Shown piece by piece: positions 21,701 to 34,305 of a stretch of DNA of 64,000 nt. The notes under the pieces are model-generated. The model was not told where the DNA came from, made no database searches, and worked only from the letters and a program-made list of their open reading frames with translations. The DNA is taken from positions 11,199,412 through 11,263,411 of the forward strand of contig JANVCC010000062.1 in NCBI GenBank assembly GCA_025345505.1. Reading direction: 5' to 3'. A program made the position numbers and the translations under genes. The stretch's first letter is position 1; every line of letters begins with the position of its first letter. Source of the DNA: Todiramphus chloris collaris. Lineage: Eukaryota > Chordata > Aves > Coraciiformes > Alcedinidae.

Positions 21701-24700
21701 CTGGAAACACAGGAATAAAAAGGAAGTATATCCAGACTGAGGAGGCAAGGAAAGCCCCAAACTCTTTTGTGTGGGTGGCATGGCATGAAAAAGTTGTTTA
21801 GAAAACTGAGCTGAGTCTTCTTTGTATAATGCTGGGCTGTTTGTGAGCCTCGTAAAGCAGCCCTGTAGGAAGACAGCAGCCTGGTTTCAAATGTCAAAGG
21901 AGGGCAAAATACCTAAAAGTATTTGTTTCATGTAGATAATTTAGCATTGAAAAGTTTTGACTGGGGGTTTTCTGCTCCTTTTGTAGCATTGAGAAATAGT
22001 TTAATTAGCTTTGAGGGGGAGGGAAATACTCTGTAAGCCATTTCAGACCTAAGGGTGTCACTGGGAGTTATATGAGAATAGTTATCATCACGAAGTAAAC
22101 AATAAACCCCAGTAAATTGGGACTTTAAGTGAAGTAAGCAAATAGCAAAATTTTAAGTTGTAATGCAAACCTAGAACTCTGAGAAGACTAAAACAATTTG
22201 TTATTGTCTCGACTACAGGTCAAAGATTTAGTTAAAAATGGAATCACTGAGAACGCTGTGAAGAGTGCTGTTTTGTAGTCGGAGACTCACAAGTGACTTA
22301 ATTATTTTGCATTCCACTTTGTGACAGATACGAAGAAGATATTTAGAAGAAAAACAAAAAATGAGAAGGAATGAAATACATAACCAGCTCAGAGGCTTTA
22401 AAAATAAAAGATTCAAAAGCAATTCAAATGTCATTTCTTGTATTCTCAGTAAAATGATTCCAACAAAATGCCTCGGCAGTCAGAAAATAGAAATCTGGTT
22501 CCAAGAAGACTACAGACAATGATAGCAGTTTAGAAGGCAAATACTTTTGAAACTTCCCTGTCTCAAATTGGCTGATAGCTGCCAGTCAATTTCCATCTGG
22601 AAAAGGGCAAAAAAAAAAAACCAAACAAAACAAAACAAAAAAAAAAAAAAAACCCCACAAACAAAGGATTTCAGAAATCCCTCGTATTTTTCTCACTATT
22701 AAAGCTTTATTTCAAAAGGCAGGATGATTTCAGCTGAACGGTTTGACATCTTTATTTATTTATTTGTCTATTAAGTGCCTCGTACCAAGGAAGAAAGCTC
22801 CACATAAGAGAAAGCCAATTCTTACTGAAGCCCTGTGTATGTGAAAACACCACTGTGCTTTATTTCACCTCATTTTTCATATTCAGGATATATGCAATTA
22901 TAACCTAAGCAATGCTGTACATAAATATTATTTTTGAGTTTTCTGTGTTTGCATTTCTCATCAGGAGAATGAGACAACCATTTTCAGAGTCACTATGTTA
23001 TTATTCCCTAGCTTTTGGATGCAAACATTGAGATATCCCACAGCTTTCAAGAAATCAAGACCTCAGGGTAAATTTCCATCAAAACTGCATGTGCCAGCTA
23101 CCTGGCACAATGGCAAGATTGCTGTTGGCTTCAGGGAGTCAGGGTTTTACTTGAGCTGTCTCAGGCTAGGCTGGGCATGTGAACAGAATTAATCGGCACT
23201 TCTGAAAAAATTAAGATTTCTAAAAAAAGATACCAATATAGAGACAGGATCAGCACCAAGAGCATTTTCTTTTCTAGTTTATTTCTCCGTTTTCCTGATG
23301 AGAATTCTTCACACTAGATAAAAAATGCTTATAATATGAAAAAAATCATACAGTATCTGCCTGGACTGGCAAAATTTAGGCTTAGCTATTTAATTATTCC
23401 CTGTTTGTTTTTATTGTATTTTTCATACAATTTATACAGTATCACATATATAAGAAACAGGATTCTGGGGCATTTGCCTTACTCCTCCTGTTTGGCCAGG
23501 TACTTTACTTTCTATGAATCACATTTTTCCACTGTGAATCAAACACCTCTTTTTAATAAGGTGTTCATGATATAGGTGTGACACAGATTCAGCCCCTGAA
23601 TTCTGTTACCAAAATAAGCTATTCAAAATATTGGAAAGTGGAATTTCAAGAATGTAAGCAAAGTTTTAATTCTCTGACTACTCTGTAGGGAACTCTTTCA
23701 GATCACTGAAATCTGAAGTCCATTTCCTTACTCTCAACCTTAACAGAAGGTTGCCCTTCTTTCCCATTAAACTAAAAAACCTCATTCCCCTCTTGTTGCA
23801 TACAACTTAGACTAGATACAGCATACATTCAACATTATTTGATTTTTCTGAAACAGAAAACTACACTCCTACCCAAGAATAATTGTAATGGGATTTTTAG
23901 TTCCCTTCTCATTCCTCTCTCAATTGCCAGATGCAGCAATAGTTGAATCTATGGATTTCTCTTTTGGTTCATTTAATGTAGTTTTTTTTGCCTGGAGACC
24001 AAACAAGTCTTGGCTGTGGTCTCTTGCAGGTCATGAACACAATAAGGTCAGGCTCCACTCAATAAACTGCCAGGTAGTTAGAGCTTCTTTAGCATCAGCA
24101 CCTATGGCACAACACGTGCATTGAGAGAGACAGACAGAAGCATCTCAATTAAGGGTTGAAGCAGGGACAGAGTTTGTCACAAGAAGGGATTAAACTGCAG
24201 GGAAGAAAAAGCACGTGTGTGCAGAAATGCTTCACTGGCGATTGGTGGTCAATCATTCACACTGTCATCGTAATTTAGCATTGAAATGCAGCCTATGGAT
24301 CCTACAGGGAATCATTTTATTGTCTCCTAAATGTGCATACTATATCTTCTTGAAGTATTAAAAACTCCATCAGAAAGGGCACTCGTTTGGAGCACCGCCA
24401 AGGCGCTGCAGCAATTTGTACTAGTGCAGCTCCATATATTATTCCCACATTTCAATAGAGAGGAGCATCTTAGTGCTGAGGTCAGCCTCTGTTTCTTCTT
24501 TGAAGTTCCTCTTTTCCACATTCAGAATATATTCTTCAGACGCTGCCTATTCAAGCGTAGTAACTTTATCACGGTTTGTGACATTTAGTAAGAAGATAAT
24601 GTACAGCAGATGCATGCTGTGCGTGGGCACCATAAGGGTATCTCTGTCTTGTCTACTACAGACTTGAAAATTCTGTGCAAAACAGCTACCATGTCAGAAA

Positions 24701-27000
24701 TCTGCACTCTTCCCCCTCTCCACATTTGTGGGGAGGTACAGGTTATCCAGAGACTCAGAAGTCAAGTCTCCAGCACAACAAAAAGCAGTGACATAGATTT
24801 CTACGTACGTTTCAAATTCATGCTTGTCATATAAGCCTACCAACAGCCAACAGCTCAACCCTCTCTGCTTATAACACACCAGTTCTAGCCTTTTTCCAGC
24901 CCTCCCACATTTCATCTAGTCCAAAGATTAAGAAAGAAAGCTCTTCTAGCAAATGCCTTCACTTTCATCATAGGCTCTTTTACAACAAAACGGACACTAA
25001 CTACAGTGTTTCACGCTTCTTTGTTAGCATCTTGCTCACACTTCAAGGAAGACAGTTGAGTGGACTCTGTAAAAAGACAGTTTGAGGACTCCTGCCTTTA
25101 AATGGATATAATCAGTACTGCTCACACTTTTCCAGAGGGTCCAGGCCTCTCATTGCAAGGAGAGTGGTAGAGAGTGGTTCAGTGGGATAAAGATTCCCGC
25201 TCGTCTCTTGCACATGCACAGCTGAAATTTGGAGTCAATGCATACAATGGAAAACATATATAGTCAGCTGCCTCTACAGCAAAAGCAAATCCCGCCCTCT
25301 GCATGACCTGCCACACATAAGGGACCTTCCCCTTAAGCATACAACCCTGAGTGTATAGTTTACAAGGTACCCCATCAGCTTTATGAGTCAAAGTACAAAT
25401 TGTACTGGAGTAAAACCAGTACACAAAGTTAACTATGGTCGTATTCAAGAGGCACACCACCTCCCTGTAAAAGGTACACACAGAAGGCTTGAAAAGGGAA
25501 TACGGAAAGATGCTATACTGTAAATCATGTGAGCTCTTACCAGAGAATAGGTCAAAGTAGCACAGAAATTTAAGTTTGGGGAAACTTGACCTGCTTCTGT
25601 GCCAATTGCTATTCAGGTTACACAATGCAGGCTCTTATGCGTTCTTAATTTAAACAAAAATTGGCATAATTATTTATTTGGGTGGGAAAACAGTCTAAAC
25701 AGAAAGATCATGCTAATCATCTCTTTTTTTAACAATTAAGTTCAATTTATTAAACCCTTTCAGAGAAACTTGGGAAAATAGACCAAATTCAGTTTTCTGA
25801 AAACAATATAGAGTTAAAGGCACCTCCTCAGACATGACAGTAATGAGTTTGGTAGGAGAGGGAGAGATGGCCATTAGCTCTTGTATCATTTTAATTTTTC
25901 ATCTTTCTTTCTTATCTTTTCTCCAATTTAAAGCGCACACTCTAAATTTCAAGGTAAAACAGGAGCCATTCAGAATTTCCTCTTATGTTTTACATAGTTT
26001 TCCATATGCCTTCCCAGAAGAAAATGAACGTCCAAGTCTCAGTTGATCTCACTCTTTGATCCATGTATTGTTATTCCAAATAGGAAAGGCTTTACTGGTT
26101 CTTTCTCATCAAGGTAGAACAGAAGAGGCACAGTCAAAATACCAGTAAGTGCCAACAGATCCAGTAGCCAGAGTACAGAGTTTTTTGATGGGCTCTCCTT
26201 GTCATATGGACAGCCTAGCTGATCTTTACAGAATGGAGGATATCACCATAAAGCACAGTGCAAAGGACTGAAAGGTCAAGGTATTAAAGAATTTTATTTT
26301 ACAGAATGTGTATTGCATTACATTTCTAATATTGCTTCTCCTGACAAAAGCTATTCTGAACACACTAGGTGACAAAATAGAAATGAAACTTCTGACAATT
26401 ACTTCGTCAGAGAACTGGAAATGAGAAATGATGCTCTGAGACACTGTCCACCTTCCTAACTTTCCCTTCTTCTCACCATGAAGGGTACTAAGTCTCCTTT
26501 CCTCTTGGGTTCTGCATGGCATGCACATGCAACCATGTAATTGGGAACATATGCACCAGCATGGTGGAGCCACAATGACATATGAGTCTCTTCAAATTTT
26601 GGGATAACTTGTTACATACCCTAGTTTAATTTTATATTGTGAGCTTAATCTACTCCAGCCTTACCTATCCAGATATACAAAATGCACCTTTATAAGCTTC
26701 AGAACGTCTTAAGAAGTGAATTCATCTTGTTTGACCAGAAAATGACATAATTTTCCCACTCCAAAGAATCCGATGTATCATCTGTTTAGTACATATTCTT
26801 TTGACTTAAACAAACAATATAAATCTAATTTTCCATTAGTTAGGCTAAAGACGGCAGTTAAAACTCCTCACTTCACATACAGCAGGTGATTCTTCTATCA
26901 CCTCTTATGCTACACTGAGCATAATAAACTCAAATGACACGAGGTCACAACATCATGTCAAAAAGAAAGCTGCAGCTCCTTGGGTTATAGACCTGTACAA
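18701..27000. other. Intergenic, no gene recognised
   Basis: AT-rich DNA upstream of SLC7A11. An A-rich tract with CAAAA units lies at 22609-22653. The longest ATG-started frame outside the known gene, 20111-20632 on the plus strand (173 codons), has no domain I recognise and no sign of a gene around it. No CR1 or LTR is seen. Confidence 0.7.
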
Positions 27001-27448
27001 TTTTATTTCCTTCTGCGTGGCCTGCGTTTATTTCCTCTTCTCCACTTCTGATAATCACTGACTTGGGAGGGCAGAGAGCAGAGAGAAAGGCGGAGGGAAA
27101 AGCCAGGGCTTCTGACAACCTCTGGTTTGAAAAAGTTTTGTTCTCTACTTTGGTAGTAAACTTTTGCAATTGTTTTCTTGCATTCCGTAACTGTATCTAT
27201 CACTGGAAATTGTCAGAGTATGCAGAAGTAATTCCAAAGCTAAAAAGCAGGAATGCTTCAGCCTTTATATTCTGGATGTTCATATGTCTGTTGGCAATTT
27301 CTGTAATGGAAGCAACAGATTCATACCTCAGCACCACAAAGTACATAATGAGGTGTAACAGTACAAGAGTTTACTGGGTTAAAAGGTAACCTGCAACTAT
27401 TTTGTTAAACAAATAAAGCCTGAAAGTAAAAAAAAAAAAAAAAAAAAA
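27001..27448 (+). pseudogene. Possible retroposed RNA end (AATAAA followed by an A21 tract)
   Basis: AATAAA at 27412-27417 is followed after 10 bp by 21 consecutive A (27428-27448), the arrangement expected of a polyadenylated RNA copied back into DNA. An open frame of 108 codons ends at 27389, just before the signal, but it starts from a TTG and its product is not recognised. No clear target-site duplication was found, so the left boundary is arbitrary. A chance A tract after a chance AATAAA is possible, because the window has many A runs. Confidence 0.3.
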
Positions 27449-30302
27449 CCACAAACATTCTGTGAATAAACCCAAATATGCCTCAGTTTGTGTTTTCCTT
27501 AAAAATAAATGTCCAGGTACTTAGCTATCACCCAGAGAGTAAACATTTCAGCACAAGTGTGAATGAAGGGACTTTCAGCTCCTTTCTCTGCAGATAGTTG
27601 ACAGGTGACTCCCTGCATGTATTTTAACAGAGTTTAGGGATTATACCCCCCTTGTCCCTGCTCAGATATGAAAAGAGCCAGTGTACCTGAGGCATTGCTA
27701 TAAGGACTGCAAGACAGAAAGCAACCAAAATGGCAGGCAGGCACTAGCACCGCTTCAGCATGAGCAGCGCAGTAGTAAAATAATCTTCTGTTTCAGTGAT
27801 CACCTTGAGTGTAGCCTATCAGCTTCAGGTTCAGAATCTGCCCCTGTGCAAACATTGATCTATTGACACAATTGATCACGCTGAGAAAGGAACACTTATT
27901 TCCTCCAGAAAAGACAGATGTGCAGTTTAAACCTCACCATTACCAAAATCTCCTTTACCTTCCCAGCTACCAGATAAACTAGTCAGCTTTGAGTGACAAC
28001 CCGATAACAAAAAGTGAGGTACATCATCTCCGGTATTTAAAATTAAGGTGCTGCTTACAGTTCTGCTCAGTACTTTATCTGCATGGCTTCTCTGCTTCCA
28101 TACTCCTCTTCTGATTTGAAATTACACAAATTTATGTGCATTTAGGGCTCCTCAATGTATTCTTTTTGGTTCTTTTTCTCTTCAGCAGAAGAGTATTTTC
28201 ATCTTCTAGAGTCTGACAGCATCCTGAAGAACAAAACATTATAAACAGATTACAAGCAGTGCACATTCAAATAAATTACATGTTTAAATGTGTCAGTTAA
28301 ATTATAATGCTCAATTAGACAGCTAATTATGTTGAAAATGCAGTTGTGTGCATAAATTGATGGCCACTCCCCCAGCCTGCCTGGCTGCTTCCATTCATAT
28401 ATTGTCCCTTTACAAGTTTTATCTTTCAAATATCACCCAGCAGAAGGCTTATCTAAGCATAGCCATACACTGCTGTACTGTTACCTTCGTTCTAAAAAGT
28501 AAAAATCAAAAAAACCCCTTTCAAATACAATTCAACAGTCACACTGAGTTTTACTACCTGCCATGAGACTTCTAGTGACACTAAGATTTGTGGTTTCCAG
28601 ATCTCTCAGGGTCACATTCTCAAAGGGCTTTCCCTCTGTTTGTCTTTCACTTTCCAGGATGCTTTTTAATCTCTCTCACTGCAACATTTTACAAGGAAAA
28701 ATGAAAATTGTTTTAAATTTACATGCGCATGTGAACTTCACAGGCGACCTTTTGGGTGAAAGAAGCTGTGCATGAAACCATAAATAACACACTTATATTT
28801 GTAAAACACAACATTAAAATTGCCTTCGCACTTGTTAACACCAGCTAGGACCTGAAAAATCAAGAAGGAAGAAGAGTCTGTCAGCAGCAATTAATCAAAA
28901 TTTGATTTTAAGGGTAATACCTGGGTATGACAAAAGACATTCTCATACATATTCATGACATCTCATCCCACAGTCATCATGCAAAATAGATCTTTTCAGA
29001 TACATTTTCCCTGTTTCACCATTCATTCACTTTCCCCAGGTTCACAATGTTTATTGGCAACCAGTCTAAGTGAAGCATTTATACACCGCAAAATCCAGGC
29101 TCTTACAGTCAATGAGACCTGTGAAGAAATAAATGACTGGCGTTTCCCACGCTATATCTCATTTTTCACAGTATGAAAGGAATCATCAGTACAGTTCATC
29201 AGCATCACTGTGTTAAAAATGTAGGCAAAATAAAGTTGGTATGATACCACCCCATTTGAGCTCTGTACACAGTAGCATTTCAGGCAGTCAGCTCTTCAGT
29301 TCTTATGCTTAGATAACATAGAGAAATTAATGGTGGTAAAAAAACCCTTATCCTGACAATTTTCTTTCTTTTCTAGCTCTGTAGTCTTTCTTCTGAATTG
29401 TTAAGAGTTACATTTTAAGGTCTAAAACCTTTCTCGTACAGTTTACCTATACTGCCAGACCAGATGAACCATAATTATTTGTGGAAGTGTTCTTAGTTAA
29501 CTCATATATCCAGATAATCTATTTAAGATACCTCCCCATAAAGAAAAAACAACTGAAATAACCCTGTATGTGTAATTCTGGGCATATATGGTAGTAAAAT
29601 CTAGCTCCCTGAGACATCTAAAATTAATCTGGATAAGTACTGCACATGACAAGGTATGAACCTACTCCAGCTTTGACAATACAAGAGACAAAAGGATCTA
29701 CTGCACTTTAAAAAATTATTACCTCTACGATCGTTCAAGAGGAAAAGCCTTCATAATAGCACTCTGCTTTGTCCTTTCAGAACCTGTAGTATCTCCTCTG
29801 AAATATCTCATTAACTGAAGTCAGGGAATTCCAGGGTATGCTTTTTAAGGCTCGTGCTACAAATTATAAAATTACACTTTGAAACTGAAAATTCTGCTTA
29901 AGTTCCTTTCAAAGACGGCACTAAAACCCACACATCCATTTCTGACATGTCATTTTGAACCACTAGTCATGGTACAACAGACTATTTGAAATATAGATAG
30001 AATCAGGGTTAATATTTATCATTTAGTGCTAGGTCTCTGAGCAGTGCCAGTCTGACAGCCTACGAAGTTAGAGTGACACCGAGAGGGGCTAGAAACTGCT
30101 TAGAGGTTCTTATGACTATCAGGAAGCTCACTGCTCCACAACAGATTGAAAAATGTGAGATGTTTTCCAGCTGAAGTCACGTGTGTGTTAAAGAGGATTA
30201 ACATGAAGAGCCAACTAGCAAATGCCAACTTCTTTCCATTTTTTTAATCCTTCTTTCCTTCTATGCTGCAATAAAACTGGGGTTCTGTGGTTTGTTGGGT
30301 TG

Positions 30303-30305
30303 TTT

Positions 30306-30336
<31 letters not shown>

Positions 30337-30353
30337 CCTTCTTTTTTCCTCCT
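30303..30353. repeat. 51-base pyrimidine tract
   Basis: Only T and C, mostly T with TTTTC units and a central T16. Confidence 0.85.
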
Positions 30354-33300
30354 ATTCTATATATCTTCCCCTTTTTGGAATAACACATAAAGGAAGCTGG
30401 AACTCATTTAACAGATACATCTAGCACAAGGATATTCTGTGCTACAGACTCTGAGGATGCAGACTGTGTAGTAAATCTCACTCAAAGCAGAGAGTATTAA
30501 ATCACAGAACCACTGGAACAACTCAGGGTCACCACTGTTCATTTACACAAAATTCAGTTGTTGCATACTTATCTCTGCATTCTCTCCTGTCCCCAGTGTG
30601 TATATCAACAAAACCTGTTCAGTCAGAAAAACACCTTTGGGTTAACATCCAAAGCCATTGCAGAGAGACATAAAATAGAAACGTTTTGAGCGAATCACAC
30701 TAAAGGGCAGCCTTCACAGTGACACCTCCACCAAGGCAGAACATAGCACCACTGCTTTTGGGTGTCGGGCAGCCTCATCCCATCAGCTGGCCAGGTTTCA
30801 CCTTCATCTACATCTCCAAAACATTAATGACATCACAGTTTGGCCAGTACTAGAATTACTATTCACACACAGTAGGTTGTCTGAGTATAGCAAGAAAATC
30901 GGAGAAACAAACATTGTAACTAACAGATCTCATCATTTTTCCAGGTTTGGATAGTTTAATCATTTAGTTGTATAGTTCTTCATGTTGAAGCCTTTCCATG
31001 GCAACCTGATGTGTTTTCTTAGTGCACTCTCAACTAAAAATTAAGGAAAAGACAAAATACAAAGGCTTTTTTTCTAGTAGAAAAAAAAGTGAGACCAGAG
31101 GTCAGTGTTTAATATTGAGCTAAGTATTACTTACCCTTCTCTTCTAGGAACATCTCTTTTTCACATCAAATACTTCTGCTTACCTCATTAACTGTTGTAT
31201 ACCAGCTCAACGTCATCAACACAGCAGTTCTCCAAGGCCTGGCAAATTGGGTTCCCCAGCAAATGCCATCTGCCTCCTGGCCACGAAGTGCTGACTACAG
31301 CTGCAGTTCCAAGATTTCTTGACACAAAAGTTGCACCTGAATTATCACTATTTTAATAGCCAGAACACATCTCTGCCATGAATTTGCATAAGACCTTTTC
31401 AAACATACCTCAACTGTGGAGAAAAAAAAAAAAACACTTATTTTTTTCCCTGAAATTTCTTCTTTTGTTTTACAGCATTCAGTCACATTTAAAACAAACA
31501 AAGAAACAACACACTGTGCTCTTCAAATTTCTCACTTTAGTTTAAAGGGAAGTTTTCCAAGACACATTTTTCAGCAACTCCAAGGAAACTTATTAAAAAA
31601 AACCCAACCAAAAAAAAAAAAAACAAAAAAAAACAACAGGTCTTCATCTTCACTAATTTCAGTCATAGTTTGGGGGGTTTTTTTTTTGCCATTAACATTG
31701 TTGAATTTTATTCATAAAGCAATTTGACATCTGTATGCACTTAAACTATGAACATCTCAACACTTCCCTTTTAAATTCCTCAGGAAGTAGTGGCCAGATT
31801 TAAATGGCAAAGATGAGGAAGATAAATTCCTTAATGGGACCTCTGAGGGACAGATTATAGCACATTGTAACGATTACATTAAGTTTTCTCCAGGTGGAAA
31901 AAAAAAAAAAAGCCAAAGGTTAAGGAGGCCCCTGGGTGTCTTAGACTGTTCATTTAGGTCAGAACCTTTGTAGCACTTAAATATTTCAAACTAATTCCCC
32001 CCAGAAAAGCCCCAAACAAGTAGTATTTAATTGTTTTAAGTACAACTCCAAGTACAAAGTTGAGCTGTAGACAGGACAAAGCTGTACATTAGTGAGAGAC
32101 TGATCTCATCATACTTATAAACCAACAGTCTAATGCTTCAGTGCAGTATCTTCCTCTCACGGCCTTTGGTGAGTGAACTTGATTTGGGCCAACTCTGATT
32201 TCATAAGTGGCTCCAAAAATGGGTTATATTGGATGTCAATAAAATAAGCAGGATTTTTTTCCACCATAGTTGTTCCACTTGTTATAATTCATACAGTCTT
32301 TGATTACCTTACACCAGAGAGTCTGTGTTTCAGACCTTAATGAGTACATAATACCCTTCAAGAGGCACCTGTTTGCTGTCTTTGAGGCATTAACTATTTT
32401 AATGCTATTCAGTTGCCACAGAAACCTGAAACTCCTGCTTCTTCAAACAGACTTTTCTGGACATAAAATGCACTATTTCAGCAGATTATCAGCCATGATT
32501 TTTTTTCTGTACATACCCAATAACAGACTAAAAAAAGACAAATGAAAAACCTAAACCAACCAACCAAATAAAAAAAAGCATTTAGACAGATGGAATGGAT
32601 CAAACTGAGCTTTGGTAGATCCTCATTTTGAGCCAAGTAACATTTGTACGCTGAAATTGGTAACTCTATTGTTACTCCCAATATGTAGGGTGCGTGTGAA
32701 AAACGGGGAAGCCAAATGAAAATGAAGAAATATTCAGCTTTGTGTTGTCATGGGAAGAGACAACAACGAAGGTTCATAAGCAGCTTCTTGCATCCAGCTG
32801 TTCAAAGAAATATGTCTTGGCTGCACAACAACCTCTGTCACAAACCATCAAGAAAATGCTGAACCTTATAATATAAACCACCTCCACAGCAAAAGTAACT
32901 CAAAAATAACTACAGCTGGCAGTAGTAATCAGGAACACAGTAAATCTATTTATCATACTACACAAGCTGCATGAAAGAAAAAGGGAACAATCTTTACATT
33001 TACTTCCTGCATAACAGTGCAGAAAGGAATGCATTGCTGTGTCTGTGTGATTTAACTCCGCTTATTCCAGAATCTCATCCAATGAAATACCAGTGACTCA
33101 TCTCAGCATGTAACTGCAGAGAAGCTGATGGTACCAATAATTTTATTTTTTACATGGTTATCAAACAATTTGTTTTAAGTAGAAAGCTGTTCACTCTCCT
33201 TTGTCTGTTGGGTTCAGTGTATCCATTATTAATATGTAAGTTACTTCTGTTGTTTTTTCATAACTTTCATTGTAATCTTGTGTTGTGCATCACTACTGCG

Positions 33301-33624
33301 AAAATCATTATAGACTAGTGAACTACAATAAGACCATTTTGCTGTTTATAGAGTACATGTCAGGTTTTCTAATGTAAAGTTTTGGTAATTTTCTCAAAAC
33401 TTTCCCCCATGTGAGTAACAAACGAGGAAATTTTTCACTCTGCTTTTAAAATGAAGAAAACAACTTACAGCCTCGAAATGACTGTGAAGGACGGAAGGAT
33501 TCTGGGACTTCTGTTTTCACCACCTGCCACTTCCCCTTTCTTGTGTTCACAGCTCTCAAGTCCCACTGCCTACCCAGTGGCTCCTATGCTTAACTTTAAC
33601 CTGCTGAGTAGTCCCCCACTTCAT

Positions 33625-33700
33625 TCTGTAGGATTTAGGCTGCAAACCCTTTAAGGCAGGGATTGGGTCTTTAATTGACAAATGTAAAGCAACCTGCACA
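33625..33700. repeat. Possible ancient LINE/SINE tail
   Basis: The phrase CTTTAAGGCAGGGATTGGGTCTTTAAT, split as CTTTAAGGCAGGGATT plus GGGTCTTTAAT, followed by GTAAAGCAACCTGCACAA, resembles the conserved tails of old amniote repeats (MIR/L2/L3-like: GGCAGGGACTGTCT ... GTACAGCRCCTAGCACA). The match is by eye and the family is uncertain. Confidence 0.3.
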
Positions 33701-34069
33701 ACAGAAATTTCTCAGACCGCTCTGTACACATGCATCTTCTTATCCTGGGTATTTGTGCTGCCGTGACTACTCCAGTGCCACTGTCCATCCACACAGGTTC
33801 ACTGACGCGGCAGGCATCTCTCCCATCTGTACTATAAACGCATCAACAAGACTCGGCTTTCAAAACCCAGCTGTACCCAACGCTATGGAAAATAAAGCCA
33901 CATGCTTCCTCATCCAGCTCTACTGATGGAGCAGAACCAAAGACTTCCTTGGAAGCAGAGTGAGATCATCACTGCTTCAATAGAATTGTTGCAATCGGAT
34001 ATGTAAATGTGGGTGACTACTAAAGCCCATGTTACAACTGTCACGTCCCCCTCGTTGGAGCTGTAGGGC

Positions 34070-34305
34070 CATAGAATGGCTTGTGTTGGAAAGAATCTTT
34101 AGAGGTCATCTAGTCCAAGTCTTCTGCAGTGAGCAGGGGCATCTTCTACTAGATCAGGTTGCTCAGAGCCCTGTACAACCTGACCTGGAATATTCCAGGG
34201 AGTGGGCATCAACCAACTCTCTGGGCAATCCATGCCAGTGTTTCACCACCCTCACCATAAAAAAATTCTACCTTATAATAAGTCTGAATCTAACCTCTTT
34301 TAGTT
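34070..34305 (-). mobile_element. CR1 LINE 3' fragment
   Basis: The plus strand starts CATAGAATGGCTTGTGTTGG and continues with the diagnostic avian CR1 phrases GTCATCTAGTCCAA, GAGCAGGGGCATCTTC, CAGGTTGCTCAGAGCC, TATTCCAGGGAGTGGGCATC and TCTCTGGGCAATCCATGCCA. The LINE is therefore on the minus strand and 5'-truncated, keeping only its last 240 or so bases. It is clearly diverged from the remembered consensus, so it is not recent. Confidence 0.9.

Larger units (their letters stand above)
27449..34069. other. Intergenic, no gene recognised
   Basis: This block contains an AT-rich stretch with several homeodomain-type AATTA cores (28268-28332), a 51-base pure pyrimidine tract (30303-30353) and A/C-rich tracts around 31590-31635. 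Nothing coding is supported. Confidence 0.7.

Noticed and set aside
24910-24925. TCATCTAGTCCAA as a CR1 remnant
   Set aside because: This phrase occurs in CR1, but neighbouring diagnostic phrases are missing.
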